Shown piece by piece: positions 53,753 through 64,000 of a stretch of 64,000 nt of DNA. The stretch covers positions 1,926,001-1,990,000 of the forward strand of contig BSYQ01000007.1 in the NCBI GenBank assembly GCA_030272585.1, given 5' to 3'. The first letter of the stretch is position 1, and each line of letters begins with the position of its first letter. Made by a program: the position numbers and the translations under genes. The notes under the pieces are model-generated. The model ran no database searches and was not told the DNA's origin. It worked only from the letters and a program-made list of their open reading frames with translations. The stretch is from Bryopsis sp. KO-2023. Taxonomy: Eukaryota; Chlorophyta; Ulvophyceae; Bryopsidales; Bryopsidaceae.

Positions 53753-55849
53753 CTACCGGCGGGATGATGAGGTTTGTTCACCGGGTCGATTCTTTGTGGA
53801 CTTTTTTGGTGGCGGCTCGGATCGAGCCGATGACCTCTCTAACTCAGAAATCATTGGCCAAATGGATAACAAAATTGCCATCAGCATGGTCTCTTCACCC
53901 TCCGATGTCGTGTATACTGGAAAAAAAAAGTGACAAACTGATTATTAGTCATCCTGCCCATGGGACGTGTGAAAAAAAACAAAAAACAACAGCTTTCACA
54001 AAAGTGGCACCACAAGAAAAAGAGAAAGAAAAGAAAAAAGCTAGAGAAAGAGAAAGTTTAATTTTGTTGATCCAAAATTAAAAGTAATTGTACTTTTAAT
54101 TCAACTCGCATTGTACGTCACTTTTTTCTCACTCTAGAAAATTGAACTTACCGTTGTTCTGGAAGGGGTTCTCCAGATGGTTCATCAAGCTTTCGATTGG
54201 ACCCATTCCGAGAACAGCCGCTTGCGAGCAGAATCCCATGAAAGAAAGCATCGCTAATCGTCCATGATTCACTTCCGCTGCCATCATCTCTTCTGATCGG
54301 AGCTTAAGTGGATCGAATGGGTGCATCCACAGCAATCCACACTGTGGCAAAAAAAAAAAGAAAATCGACCCAACCCAACCAAGCAAAATCATTCTCTCGG
54401 AACTCTTATCTGAGCTCTTCCAAGAAACATCGATTTTGCAACAGATTGGATGCATTTTCCATTTTTTCTTTAAAAATATCCGTAAGGATTCTTTTTTCTT
54501 TCTGAAATAAATCTCCACTCCTTTGTTGGAATGTTACACAATAACAGGTCATTGTAGCATTTCACTTTTTTTCCTTGGATGAGAAAAAAATTATTTCAAC
54601 ACATTGCATACTAATCTGTTTGAATTCTGGGATATCAGCAGTTTCCAAAAAAAAACAAACAAAAAAACGGTGCAAATGTCTGGTTTCCGTGTTTTTATTT
54701 TTCTTGTGTAAAGTCAAAAATCCTGAATTTTATTACCGAAGCGATTGATTTTGCTACAAACAAGCTGGATCCGGACCACCACTCGTGATCTAACACTTTA
54801 AAATATAAAAATACTTTAATGAATACTTTATTTTTTCACTTCAATGAAGAAAATTGTTAAAACCTGATAATTTAATTGTCTCGTTTCTCTCCGGGAAAAA
54901 AAAAGTCTAGCAGAAAATAAGACAGGCGGGTACGGACTCACTCCCCACCTCTCCAGTTTTTTTGTATCCGTGGTACCTGTAGTATTCAAAAATACCGACG
55001 ATCACCAATGGACCCAACCACATCCATGGGTCAACCTAGAAAAAAAAGAGTGACATTCCACAAAAAAAATGTGGGGTCAGACTTTCCATTTCTCGCAATC
55101 CCTCCCGATTACTGGAACAGTCAAGAAAATTTCAATTTTAATTTCAAATTCAAAACCCAAGACCCTCCCACAGAAATATTTTACTGGACGAAAGAGAGTA
55201 ACCTTGGCAAGAAAACGCCCTTTTTCGACTTTCTCTGTGGGATCCACCACAATTGCAGGTAAACGGTTTCAAAATTCTACAAATATGACCCCCTGCATCA
55301 CCTCATTTTGGATCCTCAGTGGATTTCAAGATTATCACCAAAAGTGTCCAGTTGTTGAAGTTTAAGAAAACTTTTTTTTTATTTCCCCACCTCTCGATAG
55401 ACTTCCCAAAATTTCGAACAGCCACGAGCGTTCGCTGCTAGAACACCAGGGACCGCAACCATCGCCCACCGCCCGTTCATTAGCTCGGCTTCTCTGAACC
55501 AGCGAATGGTGTTTGGATTGCGCCCGAGGGAGAGGGGGTCGAACCCATAATCGCCCGCTGAGAAGTGACAAATCCACATATATATCAAAAAGTAGAGCAA
55601 GACGGAGGAAAGTCAACGCCGAGACAGATTTCCACAAAACGCGAACTCTGCGGGGATGAAAAGTCCCGCTCAGAGGTTCTCCGACATACCCATGGACCCG
55701 TTGAGGTGTCGGGGTGGCGTGCAGCCCGGATACCATAGTGGGCGTTTGACACCGATGCGTGGAACTGCGACTTCTCTGTCAACCGAAGTCCTAGGCACGG
55801 GCCCAACAGCGCAAAGGATTGGGCGACCGATCGAGCCCGCCCCGCGCAT
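53753..55849 (-). CDS. Chlorophyll-binding light-harvesting protein (LHC, LHCA-like)
   Basis: Five exons: 55849-55690, 55557-55391, 55035-54949, 54341-54152, 53916-53753; 255 residues; phases match at every join. The N-terminus (about 30 residues, basic, Val/Ser-rich) can serve as plastid transit peptide. Then the LHC hallmarks: RPLWYPGCTPPRHLNGSMAG, DYGFDPLSLG, helix 1 with REAELMNGRWAMVAV, helix 2 VDPWMWLGPLVIVGIFEYYR, helix 3 with KLRSEEMMAAEVNHGRLAML, and NHLENPFQNN. The Glu/Arg and Asn/His ligands of helices 1 and 3 are present. It binds chlorophyll and carotenoid in thylakoid antennae; the WYPG and GDYGFDP motifs favour a PSI-type antenna. Odd: the last exon adds a hydrophobic segment (MLMAILLSIWPMISEL) and a basic Ser/Pro tail beyond the normal LHC end. 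The start Met is the first in frame; an upstream exon is not excluded. Confidence 0.9.
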
Positions 55850-56318
55850 GATGGAATGCCTCCCCCTGTGCGCAGTGCGAGATCAAAACGGAGTGGAAAC
55901 GGATAGATTCGACGCGCGCGCGACTGGACGGGGTGTCGACGCAAATCGAAAAAGTATGTCGTTCCCACGACAGAAATTCGTCCCAGTGTCTGACATCTTC
56001 TTTTTTGCATGATTTCTTGTTCCAGCCAGCCCTTGAGTGGGCAATGCAAAGCATTTTTTGTTCGGAGGGAATCGAAATCGGCATCAGTGGTGAAGATCAA
56101 CACCAACAAACAAACAAACAAATGAACAAACAAACCTGTGAAGTTACACAGGCAGATGTCCCAAAATTCATGTCCCACAATCAGAGTGGGTGGGTGGGTG
56201 GGTGGGTGTCCCACCCACCCAACCAAAACAAACAAACCTTGAATTACATTGATTCCAACAAACAACTCGGTCACGTGGGAAGAACAAAGAGAGACGTTGC
56301 CCTTGGCATCTCGATGAT
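55850..56318. promoter_or_regulatory. Upstream region of the light-harvesting gene
   Basis: About 470 bp up to the MITE. Holds AAAC-type tracts (56104-56124, 56225-56237), a GGGT/ACCC hairpin (56195-56221) and a CACGTG motif at 56272-56277. It should include the promoter, although no core element is evident. Confidence 0.4.
56195..56221. repeat. GGGT/ACCC inverted repeat with 3-nt loop
   Basis: A run of GGGT units (56187-56206) is followed, after TGT, by its complement CCCACCCACCC. The stem is about 12 bp. The G-rich arm could also form a G-quadruplex. Confidence 0.8.
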
Positions 56319-57177
56319 CAGGCCTTTCTATTTGAGGACACGTGAGGACATTGTCCTCATTTAAGGTCTTCGACCTGTCCTCATTTCACAAAGCTAAATC
56401 CAATCAGCCGCAGACAAACACGGCCGTTTTGCGGGAAGGTGACTCTGCCCACTCACACAGTTGTTGTCCCTGAGCACCCACAAGGAAAGGAAAGGTGTTT
56501 CGCCTGATTTCACGACTGCCCCTTTCATTTCGATGGTCCCAACAGCTTTTTCTGTCCATATCGCGCGTTGTAACGAGTGAGTCCGACTCATTTGCGTTTC
56601 TACGTCCCTGACGTTCGGGGTTGAACGTCAGGGAACAACGATCGCCAAAACGACCTTGATGTTGGGTGCCGGTGGAGTTGGCTGTTGGTTGTCTGTTTTG
56701 AGGCTGGGATTTAAGTGTATACTTTGTCGACTGACGATTGTCAAGGAAAACGTCACCACCTTGGGAGTGCAACGGAGTATAGTGCGTGTACCAAGGCGAC
56801 GTGTCGAGCTTTTCTCGAATTGCTTGTGCAGTTTGCCTTGAGGCTCAAGGCTTGAGCTTTTCTCGTCTTGTTATATGCAAGGGCGCTTTGGGGTTGCTAG
56901 GGTATTATTGCGATGAGTTTTCACGTGATAGCAAGCGTTACAGTTAGCACGAGGGGCATTTTGAGAGGGCCCTCTGCTTTCGCACTGCTGTGAAAGTGTG
57001 CGGGGTTAGTCGCCTTGCGTCCAGAGACACATCTACTTGCCAAACCAGTGGTTTTTCTGTCGTTTTAGCGCCGTTTTTATTCGCTGTCCTCACACAACCC
57101 TCAAATAAGCCTCACAATGTGTCCTCAAATACCAGAATGAGGACAATGAGGACAGTGTCCTCAAATAGAAAGGCCTG
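56319..57177. mobile_element. hAT-type MITE, 859 bp, with 8-bp target duplication
   Basis: Terminal inverted repeats start CAGGCCTTTCTATTTGAGG and match for 23 bp at both ends (56319-56341 and 57155-57177). Direct 8-bp duplications TCGATGAT flank it (56311-56318 and 57178-57185). CAG...CTG ends with 8-bp duplications are diagnostic of the hAT superfamily. No transposase is encoded, so it is non-autonomous. Subterminal GTCCTCA/TGAGGAC motifs repeat several times at both ends, as transposase-binding sites do in hAT elements. It lies between the light-harvesting gene and the VWA/coiled-coil gene. Confidence 0.92.
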
Positions 57178-57321
57178 TCGATGATGATCAAATCATAGTT
57201 ACAAACTTTTGTACAACGAGCCCCAACTCGTCCCACTGTAACCCAATCTACTTCTTCGCACTCCCCGCCTGTGCTCCCATCCCTCCCTCCTCCCATCGTC
57301 TAAAGACACCATCTTGCTTCG

Positions 57322-60300
57322 CTATTGTGTGACAATTCGTGGCACCTTCTTCGTCCAATTGTACCTGAACACGTTCCGGTTTACATCCTCCGAACTGTGA
57401 GCATGCCGAGCGGGCAAATATTTTGGGGCTTGTCTTGATCCTGGTCGTCGTGAGCGGGGCTGAGTTCCAGATTGCAGACGAGGGTTAGCTGATGTGGGTC
57501 TTTGTGAGGTCTTTTTGATTTCAGGAGTCTCAGACTGCAGTCTTGCTTGGGCGGAGACAGGTCGAGAACCAAATCTGGCTGGACCGCTCATTGCCGAAGA
57601 CGGCCTGCAACAGATAAAACAGGTTAAGATAGATCACTTGCTAGCGCTTTCATTTCTGTAGGTTTGTTCGCGATGGTGAGATTAACTGGGGGTATTGTTT
57701 TTCCACGGGGCTGGCGAGCCCTTGTCAAGCAATGATTCTCAGACTGAGGAAAGACATGCGCGAAAAGTTTTCTGAATGTTTGGTTGTTAATTTGTGTTTG
57801 AACGCTAGAGCATCGAGGGATGAATGGTGGATGGGAAGTGTTAACCTGTAGGTGGAACGAGATTTTTCAGGGGCGTCACGAATGTTTGCGCTCGAGGGTG
57901 CTTTTAAAAGTCGTTTGAGATCCTCGATTGGGCTGTGGCTCCTGTGGAAAGTTAGTAGCTTGAAGTGAGTCGATGAAAAGCATATCATGAATGAATGAAA
58001 AGAAACCGCCTGACCTCACAGGTCGCAAGGTACAGGGGAACGGCAGGAAATGTATCTCTCGCTGTATTTTCAATCCCTCGTATCTCAGAATGAATGGACA
58101 AACTCTCCATTCATATTTGTGATTTGAATGCACAGTAGTCGATGAATGTGTCTTACTTCGTGCACATGTATTTCACCATTCTCAAGCAGACACAACGCCA
58201 ATCAGGCAACAAACCTTGTCCTAGGAGTTGGGGGAATAGGGGGATCCGCTGTCCAACCTTTCCCGTATGTGAGTTTGCAACCATGATCAGGCCATGGGTA
58301 ATCTGCAGGGCGTTCGTTTGGAAACGCCTTCTCAAGTGCCTCAAGAAGCGCCTGCATCTCCACGACTCGAAAGATGTTGGGTGTGTCGGCGTGAAAGTTG
58401 ATGCCCATCTTTATTTTTTGCCCGCAGAAGCGGATGTGATCGAGAAAGAGGGTCAGACGTTGAAGTTCTTTCTGAAAAGAAAAAACGACACACATGCCCC
58501 TTCAGTATCGGAGGAGCGAAAAACCCACGAAGCGTTGGAATCGACCAATAATCCACCTGTGCTAGGGTAGCGGTTTCAACTTCCAGTGCAACGGCACTAT
58601 TGTGCTGTTTGACTCTCTCCATATTCAGGCGGTGAGCTTCCCTCAGCTTGGCGCATATATCTTCATACTCTTTCGTTATCTGGTCGACTGCCTTCCTGTA
58701 CTCTTCTCGGGCGTCATGCGTCTTTTTCTGGTTTTCTTCTTCAACTGCTCGTTTAGCTTTTTCGTACTCTTCAAGTTCTTGTCTCTGTTGTTGTGCGTGC
58801 TCCTCCTGTCAAATATGAACACTCGCATCTTGAGGACATTTCACTCAGAGATTGCTTAACAAGCGACATACCGAATCAACGAACGACAGGGAGTGTGGGA
58901 TTGCTTGCTAGCTGGTTGAAAGTGAGCCCCTTTTGGAAAGAACATTTAGGTTTCGATGGTGTTCTGTGATACCTTGAGACAATGGCACAGTTTCTTGAAG
59001 TCTTTCTTGGCTTCTGTGATCGTTTTCTCGTTTTCGCGGCGCACAGCGTCAAGTGCCTGCCGACTTTCCTTCTCAAAAGCTTCAGTCCGGGTCCTATTCT
59101 CCGCGAGAGCTGACTGCCTTTCCTTCCGTCTCTCCTCCTCCTCCCATCGCTTTTGAACGTTTCGTTTCTGGGTCGGACGCCATAAAAGCATCAATAACGC
59201 ATTTGCTTTCAACCCCAGAAAACGAGAAAAGATGGAGAGTATCACGCTGGCGGTACGCACCATAACTTCTTGCACAACCCCTCGATGATCTCTTTCCGCC
59301 TGTTCGAGCGCTTGAGCGTTTTCCGTGTCAATCCGCTCCTTGTACGTCTCCCACTCTTTTCTCAGTCTCTCCACTTCTGCTTCATGCAATTCAGTGGCCT
59401 CTTTCACTTGGTGCTCATACTCTTTCGACAAGCGCTCAACTTCCGACCCCCATGATTCAAATGCCTGCAATTGAGAAAAACATTTTAGCATGAATCAAGG
59501 CTTGAATGCTTTGGCGCCTTTTAGTGAGAATTGTGGCTCACCTTTCTGTATTCATCTTCTTGGTGTGCTTTGAAGGCAACTTCCTCCTTATGTAACTCCA
59601 AAGTTCGAGCGTTTTCTGCTTGTATCCGGGTGATCTCGTCGTTGTGCTGTTTTCGTGCTCTTTCCAGAGCCAAATCGTTTGAGGCTGTTCGCACCGCCCC
59701 TCCAAGCACCACATCCTGGAAGAAACTGTCTGCATATACTCTCTGTACTTTCTTCAAGTACGCTGTTATTTCTCGCTGATGGCCTGATTCGACATTTTTG
59801 GAGAGCTCTTGTATCTTGGCTTCCCAACTCTTTACCAGCTTGTTCCTATCGCCAAGAGGAGAACGTTGTTTTGACAAAACCATCAAGCAAAGCAATTCTT
59901 CATCCTCTAAAAACAAGCATTGCCACTCACCTCTCTTGAATTTGTGCTTCATGCTCCTCCTTTAATATCGAGCATTCCATTTCCCACGTGGTCATATCCT
60001 CTTGATGACGCTCCTCCAGTGCTCTAACTTTCTCCTCCCATTCACTTTGAGATCTTAGAATCTGGCCAAGAACAACACGTTTTTGCTGGAGAAAGTTCGC
60101 GATATTGCGCAATATTGATTAATCAACACAAGCAGAAGTTTCGAACTTTTGAAGAAACTTACTGCAGCTTGACGACGTTCTTCGGCTTGTCGCTGCAGTT
60201 TTTCGTGCTCCCGGATCGCTTCCTCCTTCATATGCTTGTTTCTTTCATGTACGTCTACACATTGCAGCTCATAGAAGCCTTGAGCCTTTTTCATCGCGAG

Positions 60301-63180
60301 TTCGTGATCCGTGATTGTTGGCACAACACGCTCGATATAATGCATCTCTCGAACTCGTCTAATAGTGGAGACGATCGATTCTCTGATCCCCAACCTGACC
60401 ACAACAAAGTCGATGAAGTCAGATACTTAACACCATATCTGAGCACTGTCAAAATATTGGAGAAAAATGCGGAGCAGGTCACCTCTTGTTTTTGCGTCTC
60501 TCAATCCTTAGTTTCGTTTCCACCCAGCGCCTCTCTTCTCGAACAAGTTCCGTATCCAGTGAATCGTCATATGGAACCAAGGTGTTATTTTGGTAAACTT
60601 GATGGGCATTCGGGTCATATTTCTGCCGATAAGTATTACAACTCTCAGACTCTTCTTTTGTTGAATTTCAAATTCAAATTGAATGAGAATTTAAAAATAG
60701 GGGGCGGGAAGCACACCTGGTACGTGCCTCCAGTGAGCTCGGAAATGTATCTCAGAAACCTCTCCCCAGAATTATCAGCACGCTTGTTGTGAAAGAACCC
60801 GATTGTGTGAATGGCTGGAACATGCTCCTGTGCGAAGATTTTTTGCTCCAGCATCTGCATTACTGCCCCAGCGTCATCAGCCATTCCGTCCGAGAAAAGA
60901 TAATACGAATCAGCGCCAGAATGCTGCGCTGCCAGCAGCATTGCTGACATGAGATTCGTGTTCCCTTTCGCCTGCACCAAGACGCCTCAAGTTAGCTCAA
61001 CAGACCCCAGGTCTGGAAGGTGGTTGTTGTGTTTGCGTGTAATCTTACTTCAGGCCAGCTCGAAACCCATTGCTGTGCATCGTTCAGAAAGCGTTCCTCA
61101 GCGGGCTGGAGGGAAAGGGAAGCTTGAGTGGAAGATGGGCCAGCAGATTTAGGTCTCCACTTGTAAGGACCCCCTGCCTGCCGCCCTGAGTATGTTGAAT
61201 GCGTGCTCTCCAGAAGTTTCAGTTTCCCCTCGTATCCTGCAGACCAACTCCATGCTGTGGAGCTGGAGTTCATCGTGCATGAATAGAGCTTTTATACCCA
61301 ACAGATAAGAAAACCAAATAGATCTTTTTGAGTTATCAGAGCTTTAGAAAAAGCTCTAGAAAAGCCCCAACCTGAAAGCAATGACGTCGAATGATTTTCC
61401 TGCCACGTTTATCTCGCCCTCAGGTCCCAAAAGCTCAGCAACACAAGCTTTCATGGGGAAAAACAGACCCCCTCTCGTTGGGTGCAATGTTCCGCTGACA
61501 TCAAAAATTATAACGGGTGCATCCCCGGAAAGAACTCCCACTGGTTTAGGCTCGCGGGGAGGAATCCACTCTGGTGTGACTAGGGGCGGGCTGTAAAATA
61601 CTGGAGGAGGAATCTCCTCAGGCAGTTGCAATGATGACACCTCTTCAGGCTCAATAGCTTCGGATAACTCTGGCAGGTCGGGCTGGACAAAAACTTAACG
61701 TTCAATTTACGTGACTTGGAACGTCGAGTTGCAGCAAAATCTGGAGGGACTCACGATTTGAGGCTCTGGTGGCAGGTTAAGTTCTTCGATGACGATGTTG
61801 GGTCTGGGCGGTAAACGGGTGTACCCCTGGTGATCAACACATCAGGGTTAGTTGATTGGGTAAAAAAAATATCTTTCGATCATAGAGAATGAGGTGCTGT
61901 CACCTTTAACTCTGGCGGTTGCGGGAGTCCAAGGGGTGGCTGTTTCCAGGCAGGATTTGGTGCTGGCACCAAAGCAGGAACTTCAAATTGAGGCTCGGGC
62001 AGCTGTGATCAGAGTAGGATATCAAACCAAGCTATTCTTTTTGGAGTGTGGATGTGCTCGTTCAAGGGAGATGAAGCCACATACAGAGAAAGGTTTGTCA
62101 CCGGACCAATCATAGCCATGCTTGGGTTCGCCAAACTTTGGTTTTGTAGGTTCCACTGGCAGATCAAGCTTTTTGGGCTCTTCGTAAGTGGGCTCTCTAA
62201 AACTCCAGATTTGTAACTTTTCTGGTTCTCTGAAGGCTGGAACTTGCTCATCCTGACCACCACAGCACAACCAAGATCACGTGGTGAATTAACCAAACTT
62301 TGCACGTGTGCCTTGTTGCAATAAATATCCATCTCCACTCTCATCACAGTACAGCATTTATACACCCAACTCTTGCAGATGAAGTTTCACTTATGCGCTT
62401 ACTGGCCCGAGATCCAGAAGCTCTGGTACGTTCTCCAGCACTGGTGGCACAAGCGTTGGATTGTCGAGAAGATCAGGCGGTGAAAACAATGGAAGTGTGA
62501 CTCTGGACTCCTGCAGAATCACTGCTTTGCTCAAAACAGTCACCCAATGTTTGAGATGAGGATATGATTATTAGCATTCGAGGCTCTGTTCGGAATGGTC
62601 AATATCTATATTATATTACATTCATCAAACATCAGCCAACCTTGGGCTTTTCTGGAAGCGCGAGAAGTTCGGGCTTGAAGGAAGCCCATTTTGGTGGTTC
62701 TAGCTTGTCAGGTAACTTCAAAACAGGCTCCTCCATCAATGCAGGAGCGTGAGCCATGCTCGTTAGAAATTCCTGCATATCTTCGCATTGTTTTATCAGC
62801 TCCCAGTAGCTACCTTCATAAACACCATGAGCCTGGCACACCAGAATCGACAACCTGCTCAGTACTTCACAGTGCATTCAAAATTTAACAATACAAATTC
62901 CATTTGGTACTTACCAGACGCGCTTTTTGGTGATATCCCTCGAAAAAGAGCCGCTTGCAATGTTGAGCTTCAATTAGCTTGTCAAGGGGCTCCTCGAAGG
63001 ACTGGAAACAAATCCAAAATCATGATGTTAGCGCGAATATCAGCCAAGAACACTAGTGAGCTTTGCCAGAGTCACCTTGATTTTATGTGCTCACTTGTGT
63101 CCAGCTACTGCAAACCATACCTTTACATGATCCCAAACCACTTTTGGCTCCAGCAGCATCATCAGCTGCGGGACCCCCAT
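57322..63180 (-). CDS. VWA-domain coiled-coil protein (20 exons, about 1218 residues)
   Basis: Exons: 63180-63121, 63001-62915, 62832-62641, 62510-62403, 62252-62085, 62002-61904, 61826-61755, 61682-61372, 61262-61049, 60971-60717, 60622-60483, 60394-60163, 60061-59931, 59845-59542, 59464-59261, 59167-58973, 58805-58557, 58471-58215, 57941-57846, 57604-57322; all phases match. Residues 1-310 are Pro/Glu/Leu-rich (repeats of the type LPEPQ, PEKPK, LPPEP). A VWA domain spans about 315-522: PVIIFDVSGT (MIDAS with Thr in the last position), FDVIAF, GNTNLMSAML, YYLFSDGMADD and ISELTGGTY. This pattern resembles VWA3A/VWA3B-type proteins, some of which are ciliary. A long charged coiled coil follows (about 590-1010), then a globular stretch (QKIKMGINFHADTPNIFRVV) and a basic Ser/Arg/Pro tail. 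No signal peptide or TM helix, so it is cytosolic or cytoskeletal. A ciliary role is inference only. Confidence 0.85.
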
Positions 63181-64000
63181 GTTCACATCTGGCCGTAGCT
63201 TTTCCTTCCATCCCAGTCTACTTTTCCGACGATCTTTGCTTGGCACGCTTGAGGTACTGACCCGGTGTCGTTGCTGACACTTCAGGAATATATGAATTCT
63301 AATTAATCAACTCTGAAGTCGCTGTGGGTTTGTAGTATTGGAGGGGAACCCTCAGTTTTGTGGTCAGTGTCCATGACAGGTACCACTTATTTTTCTTCAA
63401 GAGAAAACAAAATTTTCTACTGGAAAATGCTATTTATTTAACTTTTTCTCCCTAGGGAGAAGAAGTACAGATTCATACTGCTTGAAGGGCTTCTGAGCCA
63501 TGGAAAGAATAAAGTCTTGATAAATTCATCTGGTGCAAATCCAATTGGTGATTGGATGATGTCCACTATGCCAAGGTCTTTCATTGCATTTTGTGGAATG
63601 GACCTTTTTGGTTTTGGCACTGTGAGAATGATTGTTTCTGGAGGCAGGGATTTGACTGCCAGCTTTGTGGTGAAAACTGAAACCTCAAAAAGGATGTAGC
63701 TAATGTGCATGGTGCCAATACCTGGTGTGGAATTCCACCACCAAGGTTGTGATTAAGCCACCTCTGCTGGTTATTGTCAATCTGCTTATCCTGGGTCATT
63801 GTTTTAACTCAGTTGACCGGTCAAGAAGTGCACTTCATGATATGGATTCTTTGAGGTTTCAATTTTCGTTTTTTTGTCTTTATCGTGTTTTCGAGGGACA
63901 CTCTTGCTGCTGGATGTTTTGCGATATTCCCATTACACTCTAGAGTGTCATTGGAACTTCATAGATCTATAAAGTGCTGAACCCATGGTTCCCTTATCCA
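63181..64000. other. Upstream region of the VWA/coiled-coil gene to window end
   Basis: Contains the promoter of that gene in its proximal part and a possible exon of another minus-strand gene (63438-63710). Otherwise nothing I can support. Confidence 0.5.
63438..63710 (-). CDS. Possible partial exon of an unidentified gene
   Basis: An open frame with protein-like composition (FTTKLAVKSLPPETIILTVPKPKRSIP) that has no clear start and would continue upstream beyond the window. An alternative frame at its 3' end, MAQKPFKQYESVLLLPREKK, ends at about the same place. I cannot tell which, if either, is used, and recognise no family. Confidence 0.3.
   Translation of the reverse strand: MHISYILFEVSVFTTKLAVKSLPPETIILTVPKPKRSIPQNAMKDLGIVDIIQSPIGFAPDEFIKTLFFPWLRSPSSSMNLYFFSLGRKS

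Noticed and set aside
1-64000. CRISPR arrays, rRNA genes, bacterial operons or riboswitches
   Set aside because: The window is spliced euk-type DNA; none of the repeats shows the regular direct-repeat/spacer pattern and no rRNA-like stretch was seen.

Overview
This is nuclear DNA from a photosynthetic eukaryote, most likely an alga. Evidence: protein-coding genes broken by GT-AG introns, a three-helix light-harvesting protein (53753-55849), a plastid Rieske oxygenase of the pheophorbide a oxygenase/TIC55 family (46501-48099), ordinary eukaryotic housekeeping genes (U2AF large subunit, RER1) and plant-type LTR retrotransposons. Neither plastid protein shows an obvious secretory signal ahead of its transit peptide, which favours a primary (green-type) plastid, but I cannot name the species. 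Non-coding DNA is packed with mononucleotide runs. All exon models were built by eye from reading-frame continuity and splice signals.

Left block (1-12.5 kb) is a nest of mobile elements. A GC-rich Ty3/gypsy-type element on the minus strand (1 to about 11.04 kb, cut by the window edge) is split inside its gag gene by a complete, apparently young chromovirus (1645-9025, 267-bp LTRs that read as identical, 5-bp target duplication TCCTG). The outer element in turn abuts the 3' end of a tyrosine-recombinase retrotransposon (about 11.06-12.16 kb) with the B1-A2-B2 split repeats typical of PAT/Ngaro-like elements. That element ends exactly where a decayed copy of the last exon of the gene at 30.3-31.6 kb begins.

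Centre (12.5-41.8 kb): 5.8 kb of low-complexity DNA, then minus-strand genes: a U2AF65-like splicing factor without the usual third RRM (18288-21526), an orphan type I membrane protein (23966-25164), RER1 (27500-29210), an orphan 237-aa protein (30328-31605) and an orphan 607-aa protein (32512-34335). Divergent to these on the plus strand is a nine-ankyrin-repeat membrane protein (35623-39296).

Right block (41.8-64 kb): a plus-strand cell-surface protein combining a calcium-channel alpha2/delta-like VWA region with a C-type lectin domain (41789-45252); the pheophorbide oxygenase-like gene (minus); a tail-anchored coiled-coil protein (49203-50505, plus); the light-harvesting gene (minus); an 859-bp hAT-type MITE with perfect 8-bp target duplication (56319-57177); and a 20-exon VWA/coiled-coil protein (57322-63180, minus). 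There is no operon logic; neighbours are independent genes. The light-harvesting protein and the oxygenase share the chlorophyll theme (binding versus breakdown), and three genes encode secretory-pathway or surface proteins, but I see no evidence that they act together.
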